A stretch of DNA of 14,845 bases from an uncultured Myxococcales bacterium (GTDB lineage: Bacteria > Myxococcota_A > UBA9042). A program made the position numbers and the translations under genes. The notes below the pieces were generated by a model. That model saw only the letters and a program-made list of their open reading frames with translations, ran no database searches and was not told where the DNA came from. Location: positions 1 to 14,845 of the forward strand of contig CAIXAA010000899.1 of the NCBI GenBank assembly GCA_903917305.1, written 5' to 3'. Shown one piece after another: positions 7,073 through 14,352 of this stretch (position 1 is the stretch's first letter; each line of letters starts with the position of its first letter).

Positions 7073-8218
7073 ATGCCCGAGAGCCCCGTCCGCACCCTGC
7101 CTTCCGACGGCTTGTCGATTCCTGTCGATCCCAAGCATTTCAAGGTCTTCATGAAGCGTGTCGCGCAGCGCGCCGAGCACCTGGCGGACAGCGGCAAGCG
7201 CCTGCTCGACCGCCACGGCAAGCGCCTCGCGCCGCCCGTGCGCGAAGCATTGACGCAAGAATTCGCGGCTCTGCAGCTGGCGCGCGCCTCGTTCAAGGCG
7301 CAGGGCCGCGGCCACGACACGCCGACCGCGGTGGACAAGGCGCTGCTGCTGGCCGTCGATCGCTTCGGCGAGGGCATCGACACGCACCTGGGCCAGTACC
7401 GCAAGTCGGTGGCGCGCGAGTACGTCGAGGCGATCGCGTGGGCCGTCGTGCTGACGCTGATCATCCGCGCGTTCATCTTCGAGGCCTTCCAGATCCCGAC
7501 CGGCTCGATGATCCCGACGCTGCAGATCCACGATCACCTGTTCGTGAACAAGTTCATCTACGGCCTCAAGATTCCCTTCACGCGCATCAAGTTCTTCGAC
7601 TACCGCGCGCCAAAGCCGGGCGAAATCATCGTCTTCGAGTACCCGTACGACGACGATCCGGATTCCTCGGGCAAGGACCTGATCAAGCGGGTGATCGGCG
7701 CCCCCGGCGATCGCGTGCGGCTCAAGGACAACCAGCTCTACATCAACGACCAGCCCCTGCCGCGCCACGTCATCGACAAGGATGCGGATTGCGGGCAGGA
7801 ATCCGCGTTCTCGCGCCGCTGCGAGGTCGCCCGCGAGTGCCTGGGCGGTGTCGTCTACACGACCCAGCACCACGTGCCGCTGCCGGCCGGGCAAGAGGGC
7901 AATGACACGCCGGATTGGCCGCTCGCGACGTTCGACGCCAGCCGCTTCGGTCCGCACGCGCGCGTCTACAGCCTGCCGGACAATGACAAGCATTTCCCCA
8001 ACTTCGAAGTGCCGCCCGGCCACGTCCTCGTGATGGGCGACAACCGCGACAACAGCAAGGACGGTCGCTTCTTCGGCCTCGTGCCTTTCGAAGTCATCAA
8101 GGGCAAGGCGGGCGTCTTCTGGTGGGCTTACAAGGATGTCCGCTACTTGCCCGACTGGAGCCGCTTGTTCCGCTTCGTCCATGAGGACGCGCCCGGAGGC
8201 TCATGCAAGAACTTCTGA
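7073..8218 (+). CDS. lepB: Signal peptidase I
   Basis: 381 residues from ATG 7073, preceded by GGAGGAA (7064-7070). It cleaves signal peptides from exported preproteins at the outer face of the inner membrane. One membrane helix (about 119-138) precedes the catalytic serine S145 in PTGSMIPTL. The general base K205 lies in DLIKRVIGAPGDRV, and the GDNRDNSKDGR box is at 322-332. C250-x5-C256 has the same spacing as the disulfide pair of E. coli LepB, with an extra C240 nearby. About 115 residues of charged, probably helical sequence precede the membrane helix, unlike the two-helix N-terminus of the E. coli enzyme. The last 16 bases overlap pyrR, so it appears to be the first gene of the pyrimidine operon. 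Its GC-rich antisense strand carries a long spurious open frame. Confidence 0.95.
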   Translation: MPESPVRTLPSDGLSIPVDPKHFKVFMKRVAQRAEHLADSGKRLLDRHGKRLAPPVREALTQEFAALQLARASFKAQGRGHDTPTAVDKALLLAVDRFGEGIDTHLGQYRKSVAREYVEAIAWAVVLTLIIRAFIFEAFQIPTGSMIPTLQIHDHLFVNKFIYGLKIPFTRIKFFDYRAPKPGEIIVFEYPYDDDPDSSGKDLIKRVIGAPGDRVRLKDNQLYINDQPLPRHVIDKDADCGQESAFSRRCEVARECLGGVVYTTQHHVPLPAGQEGNDTPDWPLATFDASRFGPHARVYSLPDNDKHFPNFEVPPGHVLVMGDNRDNSKDGRFFGLVPFEVIKGKAGVFWWAYKDVRYLPDWSRLFRFVHEDAPGGSCKNF

Positions 8219-8787
8219 CCCCGCGCGCGAGCCGCGTCCTGCTCGATCGCAGTGATATTCAACAGGTTTTGCGCCAGATGGCCGATGCCATCCTCGCGCT
8301 CGCGTGGCCGAACGATGACAGCCTGGAGGAGGCGCAGCGCCCCAAGCCCTGGCTGGTCGGCATCCACCGCGGCGGCGTACCGGTTGCGGAAGAACTCGCG
8401 GATATCATTGCCTTGAGCGAGGGCTGGCGGCCGCTGGTCGGCGCGATCGACGTGACGATGTACCGCGATGACACCTGGCTCAAGGGCCCGCACGCGGTCG
8501 AAGGCCGCACGGAGCTGCCGGGCGATCCGACGGGGCAACGCGTTGTCCTGATTGACGATGTGCTGAATACCGGACGGACCATCCGCGCGGCGCTGAACGT
8601 GCTGGTGGACTTTGGCCGGCCCGAGGCCGTGCGCCTGGGCGTGCTGGTCGACCGCGGCGGTCGCGAGCTGCCGGTGGCGGCGGACGTCATCGGCCAGGCC
8701 CTGGCTTTGCCCCGCAGTGATTCCGTGCAGTTGGAATGCGACGCCAAGGGCGGTGTGGCCCGCGTCGTCGTCATGCCGCGCCACTGA
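8203..8787 (+). CDS. pyrR: PyrR, pyrimidine regulator / uracil phosphoribosyltransferase
   Basis: 194 residues, slightly longer than typical PyrR (about 180). The type I phosphoribosyltransferase PRPP loop is VVLIDDVLNTGRT (114-126). PyrR-specific segments include HRGGVP (55-60), DVTMYRDD (83-90) and LVDRGGRELPVAADVIG (148-164). In other bacteria PyrR binds pyr mRNA in response to UMP/UTP and also makes UMP from uracil and PRPP. ATG at 8203 follows GGAGG (8194-8198) and lies inside the end of lepB, implying translational coupling. pyrB follows after 34 bases that include a terminator-like hairpin tail, consistent with attenuation control. The RNA-binding function is inferred from family and context. 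Confidence 0.93.
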   Translation: MQELLTPRASRVLLDRSDIQQVLRQMADAILALAWPNDDSLEEAQRPKPWLVGIHRGGVPVAEELADIIALSEGWRPLVGAIDVTMYRDDTWLKGPHAVEGRTELPGDPTGQRVVLIDDVLNTGRTIRAALNVLVDFGRPEAVRLGVLVDRGGRELPVAADVIGQALALPRSDSVQLECDAKGGVARVVVMPRH

Positions 8788-8800
8788 CCGCCCCCTTTTT
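8748..8800 (+). terminator. Terminator/attenuator-like hairpin at the pyrR-pyrB junction
   Basis: GGGCGG (8748-8753) pairs with CCGCCC (8788-8793) and GTGGC (8755-8759) with GCCAC (8780-8784), separated by a small internal bulge that holds the pyrR stop codon. GCG (8762-8764) can add three pairs with CGC (8777-8779). CC and then five T (8796-8800) follow. The pyrB ribosome-binding site begins about ten bases later. Its position between pyrR and pyrB fits PyrR-controlled attenuation, but GC-rich DNA forms hairpins by chance and the T tract is short. Confidence 0.4.
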
Positions 8801-8821
8801 CGCCCTGCTGGAGGTGCTTGC

Positions 8822-9796
8822 ATGACCACGCGCAGCGAATCCGCGACGCCGCCGGCCCTGCGGCACCTGATCGGCCTGGAACACCTGACGGCGGAGGAGC
8901 TGACCGGCATCCTCGATGTCGCCGCGCAGATGAAGGAAGTGAACTCCCGTCGCGTCAAGAAGTTGCCGACGCTGCGCGGCGTGACGGTGCTGACGTTCTT
9001 CGTCGAGAGCTCGACGCGGACGAAAATGTCCTTTGAACTCGCGGCCAAGCGACTGTCGGCCGACGTGATGTCGTTCACCGCTTCGGCGTCCTCGCTGACC
9101 AAGGGCGAGACGCTCATCGACACGGCGCGCAACCTCGAAGCGATGGCGCCGGACATCATCGTCATCCGCCACAAGTGCGCGGGATCACCGGCATTGCTCG
9201 CCCGGCACGTCGATTGCGCGATCGTCAACGCCGGCGATGGCGCGCACGAGCATCCGACCCAAGGTCTGCTCGACATGTTCACGCTGCGCGAGCACCTGGG
9301 CAGCCTCGCGGGCCGCAAGATCGCGATTGTTGGCGACATTGCCCACAGCCGGGTGGCGCGCTCGAACATCTTCGGCCTCTCCAAGCTGGGCGCGGACGTG
9401 CACGTGGCGGGACCGGCGACGATGTTGCCTCCTGGAATCGAGGACTTGGGCTGCACCGCGCACCAGCGCATCGAGCCGGCCATCGAGGGCGCGGACGCCG
9501 TGATGATGCTGCGCATCCAGCGCGAGCGGCAGGGCAACGACCTCATCCCGGATGCCCATGAATACCATCGGTTCTTCGGCCTGGACGCCGAGCGGCTGCG
9601 CCTGGCCAAGCCCGAAGCGCTCGTCATGCACCCGGGACCGATGAACCGCGGCGTCGAGATCGCGCCGGAGGTCGCCGACGGGCCGCAGTCGGTCATCCTG
9701 GAGCAGGTCGAGAACGGCGTAGCGGTGCGGATGGCGGTGCTGTACATGGTGGCGGCGCAGCGGGGCTTGGATGCGTCGCGCAGCAGCGCGGAATAA
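8822..9796 (+). CDS. pyrB: Aspartate carbamoyltransferase catalytic subunit
   Basis: 324 residues, normal for PyrB. It condenses carbamoyl phosphate with L-aspartate to N-carbamoyl-aspartate, the first committed step of de novo pyrimidine synthesis. Carbamoyl-phosphate motif STRTKMSFE at 64-72 (S64-T-R-T67; the usual second Arg is Lys68). SLTKGET (91-97) brings in the lysine donated across the subunit interface. HPTQ (144-147), GDIAHSRVARSN (171-182) and HPGPMNRG (270-277) complete the ATCase set; an ornithine transcarbamylase would carry HCLP instead of HPTQ. The start is ATG 8822 after GGAGG (about 8810-8814); the frame is open to 8612 but that part overlaps pyrR. No pyrI is nearby. pyrC' follows after 13 bases, matching ATCases that assemble with a dihydroorotase-like subunit. 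Confidence 0.96.
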   Translation: MTTRSESATPPALRHLIGLEHLTAEELTGILDVAAQMKEVNSRRVKKLPTLRGVTVLTFFVESSTRTKMSFELAAKRLSADVMSFTASASSLTKGETLIDTARNLEAMAPDIIVIRHKCAGSPALLARHVDCAIVNAGDGAHEHPTQGLLDMFTLREHLGSLAGRKIAIVGDIAHSRVARSNIFGLSKLGADVHVAGPATMLPPGIEDLGCTAHQRIEPAIEGADAVMMLRIQRERQGNDLIPDAHEYHRFFGLDAERLRLAKPEALVMHPGPMNRGVEIAPEVADGPQSVILEQVENGVAVRMAVLYMVAAQRGLDASRSSAE

Positions 9797-9809
9797 GAAG
9801 GAGTTCTGC

Positions 9810-11111
9810 ATGTCGGCCAACCCCGTCCCCCAGAACCCGGCCTCGCTGCTCGTGCGCGGCGCCCGCGTCTACGGCCCCACCACGGGCCTGAGCGCCGGCA
9901 GCGACGTGCGCATCAGCGGCGGCGTCATTACCGAGCTTGGCCAAGGACTTGCCGCCGACGGCTGCGAAGTCGTCGAAGCCGCGGGCATGGTGCTCTGCGC
10001 CGGCTTTGTCGACCTGCGGGCCTGCGCGCGCGAGCCGGGCGACGAACACGAAGAAGATCTTTGCTCTTTGTCGGACACGGCAGCGGCGGGCGGCTTTACG
10101 GCCGTCGTCGTCTCGCCGGACACGCAGCCGGGCAATGACGACCACGCGGTCACGGAGCTCATCATCCGCCGCGCCCGCGAGTATGGCCGCTGCGAGCTGC
10201 TGCCGCAGGGCGCGCTGTCGCACCGCTTGAAGGGCGACACGCTGGCGCCGATGGGCGAGATGGCCGAAGCCGGCGCGGTGTGCTTTGGCGATGGCGATCG
10301 GCCGATTGCGGCGTCGCAGCTGATGCGCCGCGCGCTGGAGTACGCTCGCGGTTTCGAACGGCCGATCTTCAGCCATCCCCTCGACGTGGGTCTCGCCGGC
10401 GATGGCGTGATGCACGAAGGTGCCTGGTCGACGCGGCTCGGCCTGCGCGGCATCCCGGCGGCGGCGGAGACGGTGGCGGTGGGGCGCGACCTCGCGGTGG
10501 CGCAGCTGGCCCACGGGCGCCTGCATTTCGCGCGGCTGACGGCGCGGCGCAGCGTGGAGCTCGTGCGCTCCGCCAAGGCGGCGGGCATCGCGGTCACGGC
10601 CTCGGTCACGCCGTGGCACCTGACGCATACCGCCGCGGATCTGCGCGACTATGACGTCAACCTGAAGTTCGTGGCGCCGCTGCGCGCGGAGGATGACCGC
10701 CAGGCGCTGCTCGAAGGCCTGCGCGACGGCACGATCGACGCGATCTGCAGCGATCACACGCCGGAGAACATTGCGGACAAGGAACTGGAGTTCGACTACG
10801 CCGCGCCCGGCGCGATTGGCCTGCAGACGACGCTGGCGCAGGTGCTGTCCTGCGTGCGAGCCGGCGAGTTGACGCTGGAACTGGCCCTGCGCGCGCTGGT
10901 CGATGCGCCGCGGCGGGTGCTGAACATGGCGTCGGCGGATCTGGCGGTCGGCCGCTCCGCCAACCTCGTGCTGTTCGACCCGCAGGCGCGCTGGGTGCTG
11001 AACGAGGCGACCAACCGCAGCAAGAGCCGCAATTCCGTGCTGTTCGGGCAGGAGCTGATCGGGCGGCCGGTGCTGACGCTGTTCCGCGGCCGCATCGTGC
11101 ACCGGGCGTAG
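9810..11111 (+). CDS. pyrC': Dihydroorotase-like protein, probably inactive (PyrC')
   Basis: 433 residues with the amidohydrolase fold pattern of class I dihydroorotases: N-terminal beta segment, FVDL...REPG (66-77), SPDTQPG (102-108), CSDHTPEN (313-320) and a C-terminal NLVLFDP strand with a TNRSKSRNSVLFG end. The metal centre is degraded. The usual D-x-H-x-H is D68-L-R70-A-C72; the HCED-type site is SHPLD (188-192); the HVS-type site is ARLT (241-244); PHHL is PWHL (268-271). Only D315 of the metal or base residues is intact. By analogy with the pseudomonad PyrC', it likely stabilises PyrB rather than hydrolysing dihydroorotate, so an active enzyme should be encoded elsewhere. ATG 9810 follows AAGGAG (9798-9803). 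Confidence 0.85.
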   Translation: MSANPVPQNPASLLVRGARVYGPTTGLSAGSDVRISGGVITELGQGLAADGCEVVEAAGMVLCAGFVDLRACAREPGDEHEEDLCSLSDTAAAGGFTAVVVSPDTQPGNDDHAVTELIIRRAREYGRCELLPQGALSHRLKGDTLAPMGEMAEAGAVCFGDGDRPIAASQLMRRALEYARGFERPIFSHPLDVGLAGDGVMHEGAWSTRLGLRGIPAAAETVAVGRDLAVAQLAHGRLHFARLTARRSVELVRSAKAAGIAVTASVTPWHLTHTAADLRDYDVNLKFVAPLRAEDDRQALLEGLRDGTIDAICSDHTPENIADKELEFDYAAPGAIGLQTTLAQVLSCVRAGELTLELALRALVDAPRRVLNMASADLAVGRSANLVLFDPQARWVLNEATNRSKSRNSVLFGQELIGRPVLTLFRGRIVHRA

Positions 11112-11132
11112 CGCCCTCTCGAGCGCCGGCGC

Positions 11133-11249
11133 CTACACCTTCTTGCGTTCCGGCATCTTCTCGACCAGCAGCGCCAGAGAGATGCGCGCCGCGCCCAAGG
11201 CGAGGCCGACACCGGTTGCGATCGTCCCCATCAAGATCAAGCTAGCCAT
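11133..11249 (-). CDS. Possible 38-residue membrane peptide
   Basis: ATG 11249 is preceded by GAGGAAG three bases upstream. The peptide has one hydrophobic segment (about residues 3-30, SLILMGTIATG... to ...SLALLV) and a charged tail EKMPERKKV. The frame is open upstream to 11318, but those residues are not hydrophobic and lack a better start. No family is recognised. The hydrophobic-plus-basic layout suggests a single-span inner-membrane peptide with its basic tail in the cytoplasm. It converges on pyrC' with 21 bases between stops and sits 101 bases beyond the end of the radical SAM gene. The short length makes chance coding possible. Confidence 0.45.
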   Translation of the reverse strand: MASLILMGTIATGVGLALGAARISLALLVEKMPERKKV

Positions 11250-11290
11250 GACTTCCTCGCATCGCGTGCGGTCCAGACACGCAAGAAGCG

Positions 11291-11318
11291 AGACTAGATC
11301 GCAGCGCGATGTCCGCAA
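11291..11318 (-). promoter_or_regulatory. Possible promoter for the 38-residue peptide
   Basis: Minus-strand TTGCGG (11313-11318) and TAGTCT (11291-11296) are separated by 16 bases. It is a weak match, but the stretch 11250-11350 is less GC-rich than its surroundings, as expected of an intergenic promoter region. Confidence 0.22.
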
Positions 11319-11336
11319 GAAATCCGATCAGTTGGC

Positions 11337-11360
11337 AAGAAAGTGGCGCCTCAGGGCGCC
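11337..11360 (-). terminator. Candidate terminator of the radical SAM operon
   Basis: Minus strand: GGCGCC (11360-11355), loop CTGA, GGCGCC (11350-11345), then ACTTTCTT (11344-11337). The loop contains the TGA stop of the radical SAM gene (11353-11351). The stem is only 6 base pairs and the tail is T-rich rather than a pure T run, so this is tentative. Confidence 0.35.
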
Positions 11361-13000
11361 GGGCGAACCGACAGCGCGCGCAGGAACTTACCGAGATCAC
11401 GATTGAAAGACTCGATGCGCGCTTCCGCGAGCCCTTGGACCGTGTGCCGGAACCGCGGGATTTGACTGCCGTTTTCCCAAGCGACCGCCAGGACCAGTGA
11501 TCCGCTGTCGTCGCCAAAGCGCAGCTCCGCCGCCTGCCCGTCCGCGCTGCGCGACTGGCCCAGGGGCCGCAGCCCGGCAAGCGTCTGACGGCCCAGGCGA
11601 TCGCACAGCCCGGCGATGCCTTGGCGCGCGCGCTGCAGCCCGCCCGCGTGGCGCTGCCAGGCCGGCTCCAGGGCGGCAAGAGCGGCGTCGGGCACGGGCG
11701 CGCTGCCGACCTGTTCAGCGAATTGATCCAGCGCCGCGCGCAGTTCCGTCAGCGCCTCGGGCCGCTGCGGCCAGGAACCGAACAGCGCGGCGTCAAAGCG
11801 CTCCGCGCGGAGCAGCGCCCAGGATTGCGCCGGTTGCTGCCGCGCCTCGCGACCGGCACGCCGCAACGTCAGCCGCCACGGCGCCGTCGCCGCACCGACC
11901 GTGACGTGCAGCTCGCCGGCGCGCTCATCGCTGCCCACCAGGCGCATCTGGCCCGCCGCCGCCAGCGTCCGCACCGCCGGCAGCGCCAGCAACGCGAAGT
12001 GATGCCCGGCCACGTCGCGCTGCCAGAGCGCCTCGGGCGTGACGGCCACGAACTCGCCTTCTCCATGAAACTGCACGTACTTATCGAGCACGCCGCTGCA
12101 AGTGCCGTCGAAGACGCAACCGGCGCATCCGGGGCGCTTGCGCTTGTCGGTGCGCTTGTCGGCGTACTTGTCGAAGCCCGCGCGGCTCGTGCCATCGCCT
12201 TCCGCGGCCACGGTCACGGTCGCTTCGCCGTCGTGATGGATGCGGTGCGCGACGGAAAGCGCTGTGCAATAGGGCATATTGCCGAAATTGAGGTCGAAGC
12301 CCGGCCCCAGCCGCGCATCCACTTCGCGCGACAACGCCTCGAACTCCGGCGCCATCTCCGAGTAGCGGTTCATCATGGCGCGCAGGTGCTCGTCCGTGCG
12401 CTCCCCAGCGTCGCGCGGCCGCACGATATCGAAGTGCAGGTTCTCGAAGCCGAACTTCTGCGCGATGTCGCAAAGGGGTAGCATTGACGCGTAGTTGCTC
12501 GCCACCACGCACATGTTGCCGGTCAGCCGGGCGCCTTCTGCGCGCAGCACGGCCAGCGACGTCTGGATGCGATCCCACGCGCCCGGATTGCCGGTCGTCA
12601 GGTCGTGCGCCTCGCGCGTGCCGCCTTGCAGCGAGAAGCGCCAGATCACGCGGCGCGCCATCTCCGGGCCCAAAGCCTTGAGAATCGCGTAGGTTCGCTC
12701 GCGAAAGCTCGCCCGCGGCGTCATCGTGCCGTTGGTGAAGAGGACGATCTCCTCGAAGTCCAGCTCAACCGAAAACCGCAGCAGATCCAGGAAGGAAGGC
12801 TGCAAGGTCGGCTCGCCGCCCACGAACGTGACGCGCGTCGCCCCGTTCTCGCGCGCGGCCCGCAGCTCGGCGCGGATCGGCTCTTGCGGCAGAGGCGAAG
12901 CCATGTGGCGCTCGCTGAGCTGCCCCGATACGCAGAACACGCAGCGGTTGTTGCACAAGTGCCCGAGCTGGATTTCGATTTGGCGGCTCGGTTCGCTCAT
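11351..13000 (-). CDS. Radical SAM protein with SPASM-like cysteines and unassigned C-terminal half
   Basis: 549 residues. The radical SAM cluster motif CNNRCVFC (C16-x3-C20-x2-C23) lies near the N-terminus and GGEPT (61-65) binds SAM. The core barrel runs to about residue 230. C245, then C292-x2-C295-x5-C301, resemble the cysteines for an auxiliary [4Fe-4S] cluster in SPASM-type enzymes. Residues about 330-549 match no domain I know: a beta-containing part (HVTVGAATAPWRLTLR), a helical part (about 411-470) and a final beta/helix part. SPASM enzymes commonly modify peptides or proteins, but no precursor peptide is visible here, so the substrate is unknown. ATG 13000 is three bases after the phosphatase stop, implying coupling. 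It is the last gene of the operon. Confidence 0.85.
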   Translation of the reverse strand: MSEPSRQIEIQLGHLCNNRCVFCVSGQLSERHMASPLPQEPIRAELRAARENGATRVTFVGGEPTLQPSFLDLLRFSVELDFEEIVLFTNGTMTPRASFRERTYAILKALGPEMARRVIWRFSLQGGTREAHDLTTGNPGAWDRIQTSLAVLRAEGARLTGNMCVVASNYASMLPLCDIAQKFGFENLHFDIVRPRDAGERTDEHLRAMMNRYSEMAPEFEALSREVDARLGPGFDLNFGNMPYCTALSVAHRIHHDGEATVTVAAEGDGTSRAGFDKYADKRTDKRKRPGCAGCVFDGTCSGVLDKYVQFHGEGEFVAVTPEALWQRDVAGHHFALLALPAVRTLAAAGQMRLVGSDERAGELHVTVGAATAPWRLTLRRAGREARQQPAQSWALLRAERFDAALFGSWPQRPEALTELRAALDQFAEQVGSAPVPDAALAALEPAWQRHAGGLQRARQGIAGLCDRLGRQTLAGLRPLGQSRSADGQAAELRFGDDSGSLVLAVAWENGSQIPRFRHTVQGLAEARIESFNRDLGKFLRALSVRPAP

Positions 13001-13003
13001 CGC

Positions 13004-13486
13004 TCAGCGCCTCGCCTCCAACCAGCGTTCGAGGGCGCCGCGGTTGGGCGCGCAGGGACGGCGGCTGGTGACCTGCTCCCAGGCGGTGTCGAGATCGAGG
13101 CCGGTGGCGACCAGGTAGCCGATCGCGACGGTGGGCGAGCGGTTGACGCCCGCGGTGCAGTGCACGTAGGTGCCGCGACCCGCGGCGTGCGATGCGCGAA
13201 CGGCTTCAACGGCTTGGGACAATCCCTTGGCCAGCGCGCGCTCGTCGAAGTCCTCGATCGGCAGGCGCTGCGCGGAGATGCCTTGGGCCATGAGGAAGCG
13301 CCACAACAGCTGCCAGTCCATGCCCATCGCGGTCAGATCCCAGTCGGTCTGCACGCTGACGAGGCTGGTGATGCCGGCGGCGCGGACGGCGCGGATGCGC
13401 TCCGGCGAGTTGGGGCAAGGGCCGACCCAAAGGCCGGTCGCCACCTCGTGGAACGCGAAACCTGGAAGGGTGACGAGGTCTGCCAT
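13004..13486 (-). CDS. Dual-specificity phosphatase, glucan-phosphatase-like active site
   Basis: 160 residues from ATG 13486, whose A is also the last base of the preceding gene's TGA (TGATG). The phosphatase loop is HCTAGVNRSPT: nucleophile C110 and phosphate-binding R116 of the HCx5R motif. EDFDE (78-82) supplies the likely general acid, Asp79 or Asp81. The CTAGxxR loop together with SRRPCAPNRGAL (141-152) resembles, from memory, the plant starch phosphatases SEX4/LSF2, but there is no carbohydrate-binding module. No signal peptide is visible, so it is cytoplasmic. Candidate substrates are phosphoprotein or phosphoglucan; the phosphatase chemistry is much surer than the substrate. It sits between the PEGA-like gene and the radical SAM gene. 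Confidence 0.85.
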   Translation of the reverse strand: MADLVTLPGFAFHEVATGLWVGPCPNSPERIRAVRAAGITSLVSVQTDWDLTAMGMDWQLLWRFLMAQGISAQRLPIEDFDERALAKGLSQAVEAVRASHAAGRGTYVHCTAGVNRSPTVAIGYLVATGLDLDTAWEQVTSRRPCAPNRGALERWLEARR

Positions 13487-14352
13487 CAAAACCGCATCCC
13501 CAGCCGGGTCATCGCACCGCCACGGATCTGGCTGACTTTGATGTCGAATTTGCCGTCGAGCACCGGCGGCGTGGCGGCCTCGTCCATCGACGACTTGAGC
13601 AGCAGCGTGCCGCCGACGAACCCGGCGGTGCCGACGCCGAGCAGGCTCCAGCGCACCGCGTCGCCGCCCAGCTGGTCGAACTTGGTGGTGCCCTCGATGA
13701 CGAGCGCCGCGACGATGAGCGCGCCACCGCCGATCATGCCGGCCCAAGCCAGGTCCTCGTGGCCCGGCGGGTTGTACACGTCGAGGACGGCAGCGATGGC
13801 CGCCTTCTTGCCGGATTCGATCTCGAAGCTGCCCTTCTTGCCGACGTGCCCGGGTCCGGTGACCAGCAGGCTGTGCGTGCCGGGTTCGAGGTCCGCGGAG
13901 CAAGCGCCGGCGGTGGCGGGAACCTCTTTTCCGTCAATGAGCACCTTGGCTTGCGCCGGCACGCGCATCTCGACCTTGCCAAGGGTGACGAGTGTCACGC
14001 GCTCCTCGCCGGCGGAAGGGATGACGGCGACGCTTTCGTGCACGACCTTGCCGGCAGCAGTCTTCACCAGCACTTTCGCAGAGCCGGCGGGCAGATCGAA
14101 GCGGTTGTCGCCCTTCTTGAGGCCGACCACGGCGCCGGAGACTTCCGCCACGAGGCCATCGGCATCGGCGGCGAGGACCAGGACGCCGGGCGCAGCGGGA
14201 ACCGGGGCCGGCGGCGCGGCTTCCGGCACCGGAGCCGGCTCAGGCGCGGCGGCGGGTTCCGGCTGGGCCCTTGGCGGCTTGGCCGCAGCAGGCAAGGCGA
14301 TGGCGGCGCACAGCAAGGCGCTGAGACCGGCAACGCAAAGGCGCGTGTTCAT
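13486..14352 (-). CDS. Exported PEGA-like protein with two C-terminal membrane segments
   Basis: 288 residues. Signal peptide 1-24 ends in PAAA|K, followed by a Pro/Ala/Glu-rich linker (25-55) typical of envelope-spanning spacers. A beta-rich region (56-122) precedes a PEGA-like repeat (about 126-192, with AKVLIDGKEVP and LEPGTHSLLVTGPG). Two hydrophobic segments follow (about 202-220 and 234-253), then a short polar tail ending GGAMTRLGMRF. PEGA domains occur in surface and cell-wall-associated proteins; a precise function is not known. A periplasmic domain held at the inner membrane is the likely topology. ATG 14352 overlaps the upstream GST stop by ATGA and has GGGAG about eight bases ahead. 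The downstream phosphatase overlaps by one base. Confidence 0.75.
   Translation of the reverse strand: MNTRLCVAGLSALLCAAIALPAAAKPPRAQPEPAAAPEPAPVPEAAPPAPVPAAPGVLVLAADADGLVAEVSGAVVGLKKGDNRFDLPAGSAKVLVKTAAGKVVHESVAVIPSAGEERVTLVTLGKVEMRVPAQAKVLIDGKEVPATAGACSADLEPGTHSLLVTGPGHVGKKGSFEIESGKKAAIAAVLDVYNPPGHEDLAWAGMIGGGALIVAALVIEGTTKFDQLGGDAVRWSLLGVGTAGFVGGTLLLKSSMDEAATPPVLDGKFDIKVSQIRGGAMTRLGMRF

Noticed and set aside
6950..8182. N-terminal extension of the FHA frame across lepB
   Set aside because: It is antisense to well-supported lepB and its translation shows no domain; the real protein begins near the first FHA strand.
9693..11102. 469-codon minus-strand frame opposite pyrC'
   Set aside because: It is a shadow of pyrC' with Arg/His/Gln-rich translation and no recognisable motif.
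11123..11132. GCGCCGGCGC palindrome between the pyrC' and small-peptide stops
   Set aside because: It has no loop and no T tract, so it is not a convincing terminator; such palindromes are common in GC-rich DNA.
13487..13903. Upstream extension of the phosphatase frame to 13903
   Set aside because: The extra residues are Arg/Gly-rich and overlap the PEGA-like gene; ATG 13486 gives a standard phosphatase domain and a TGATG junction.
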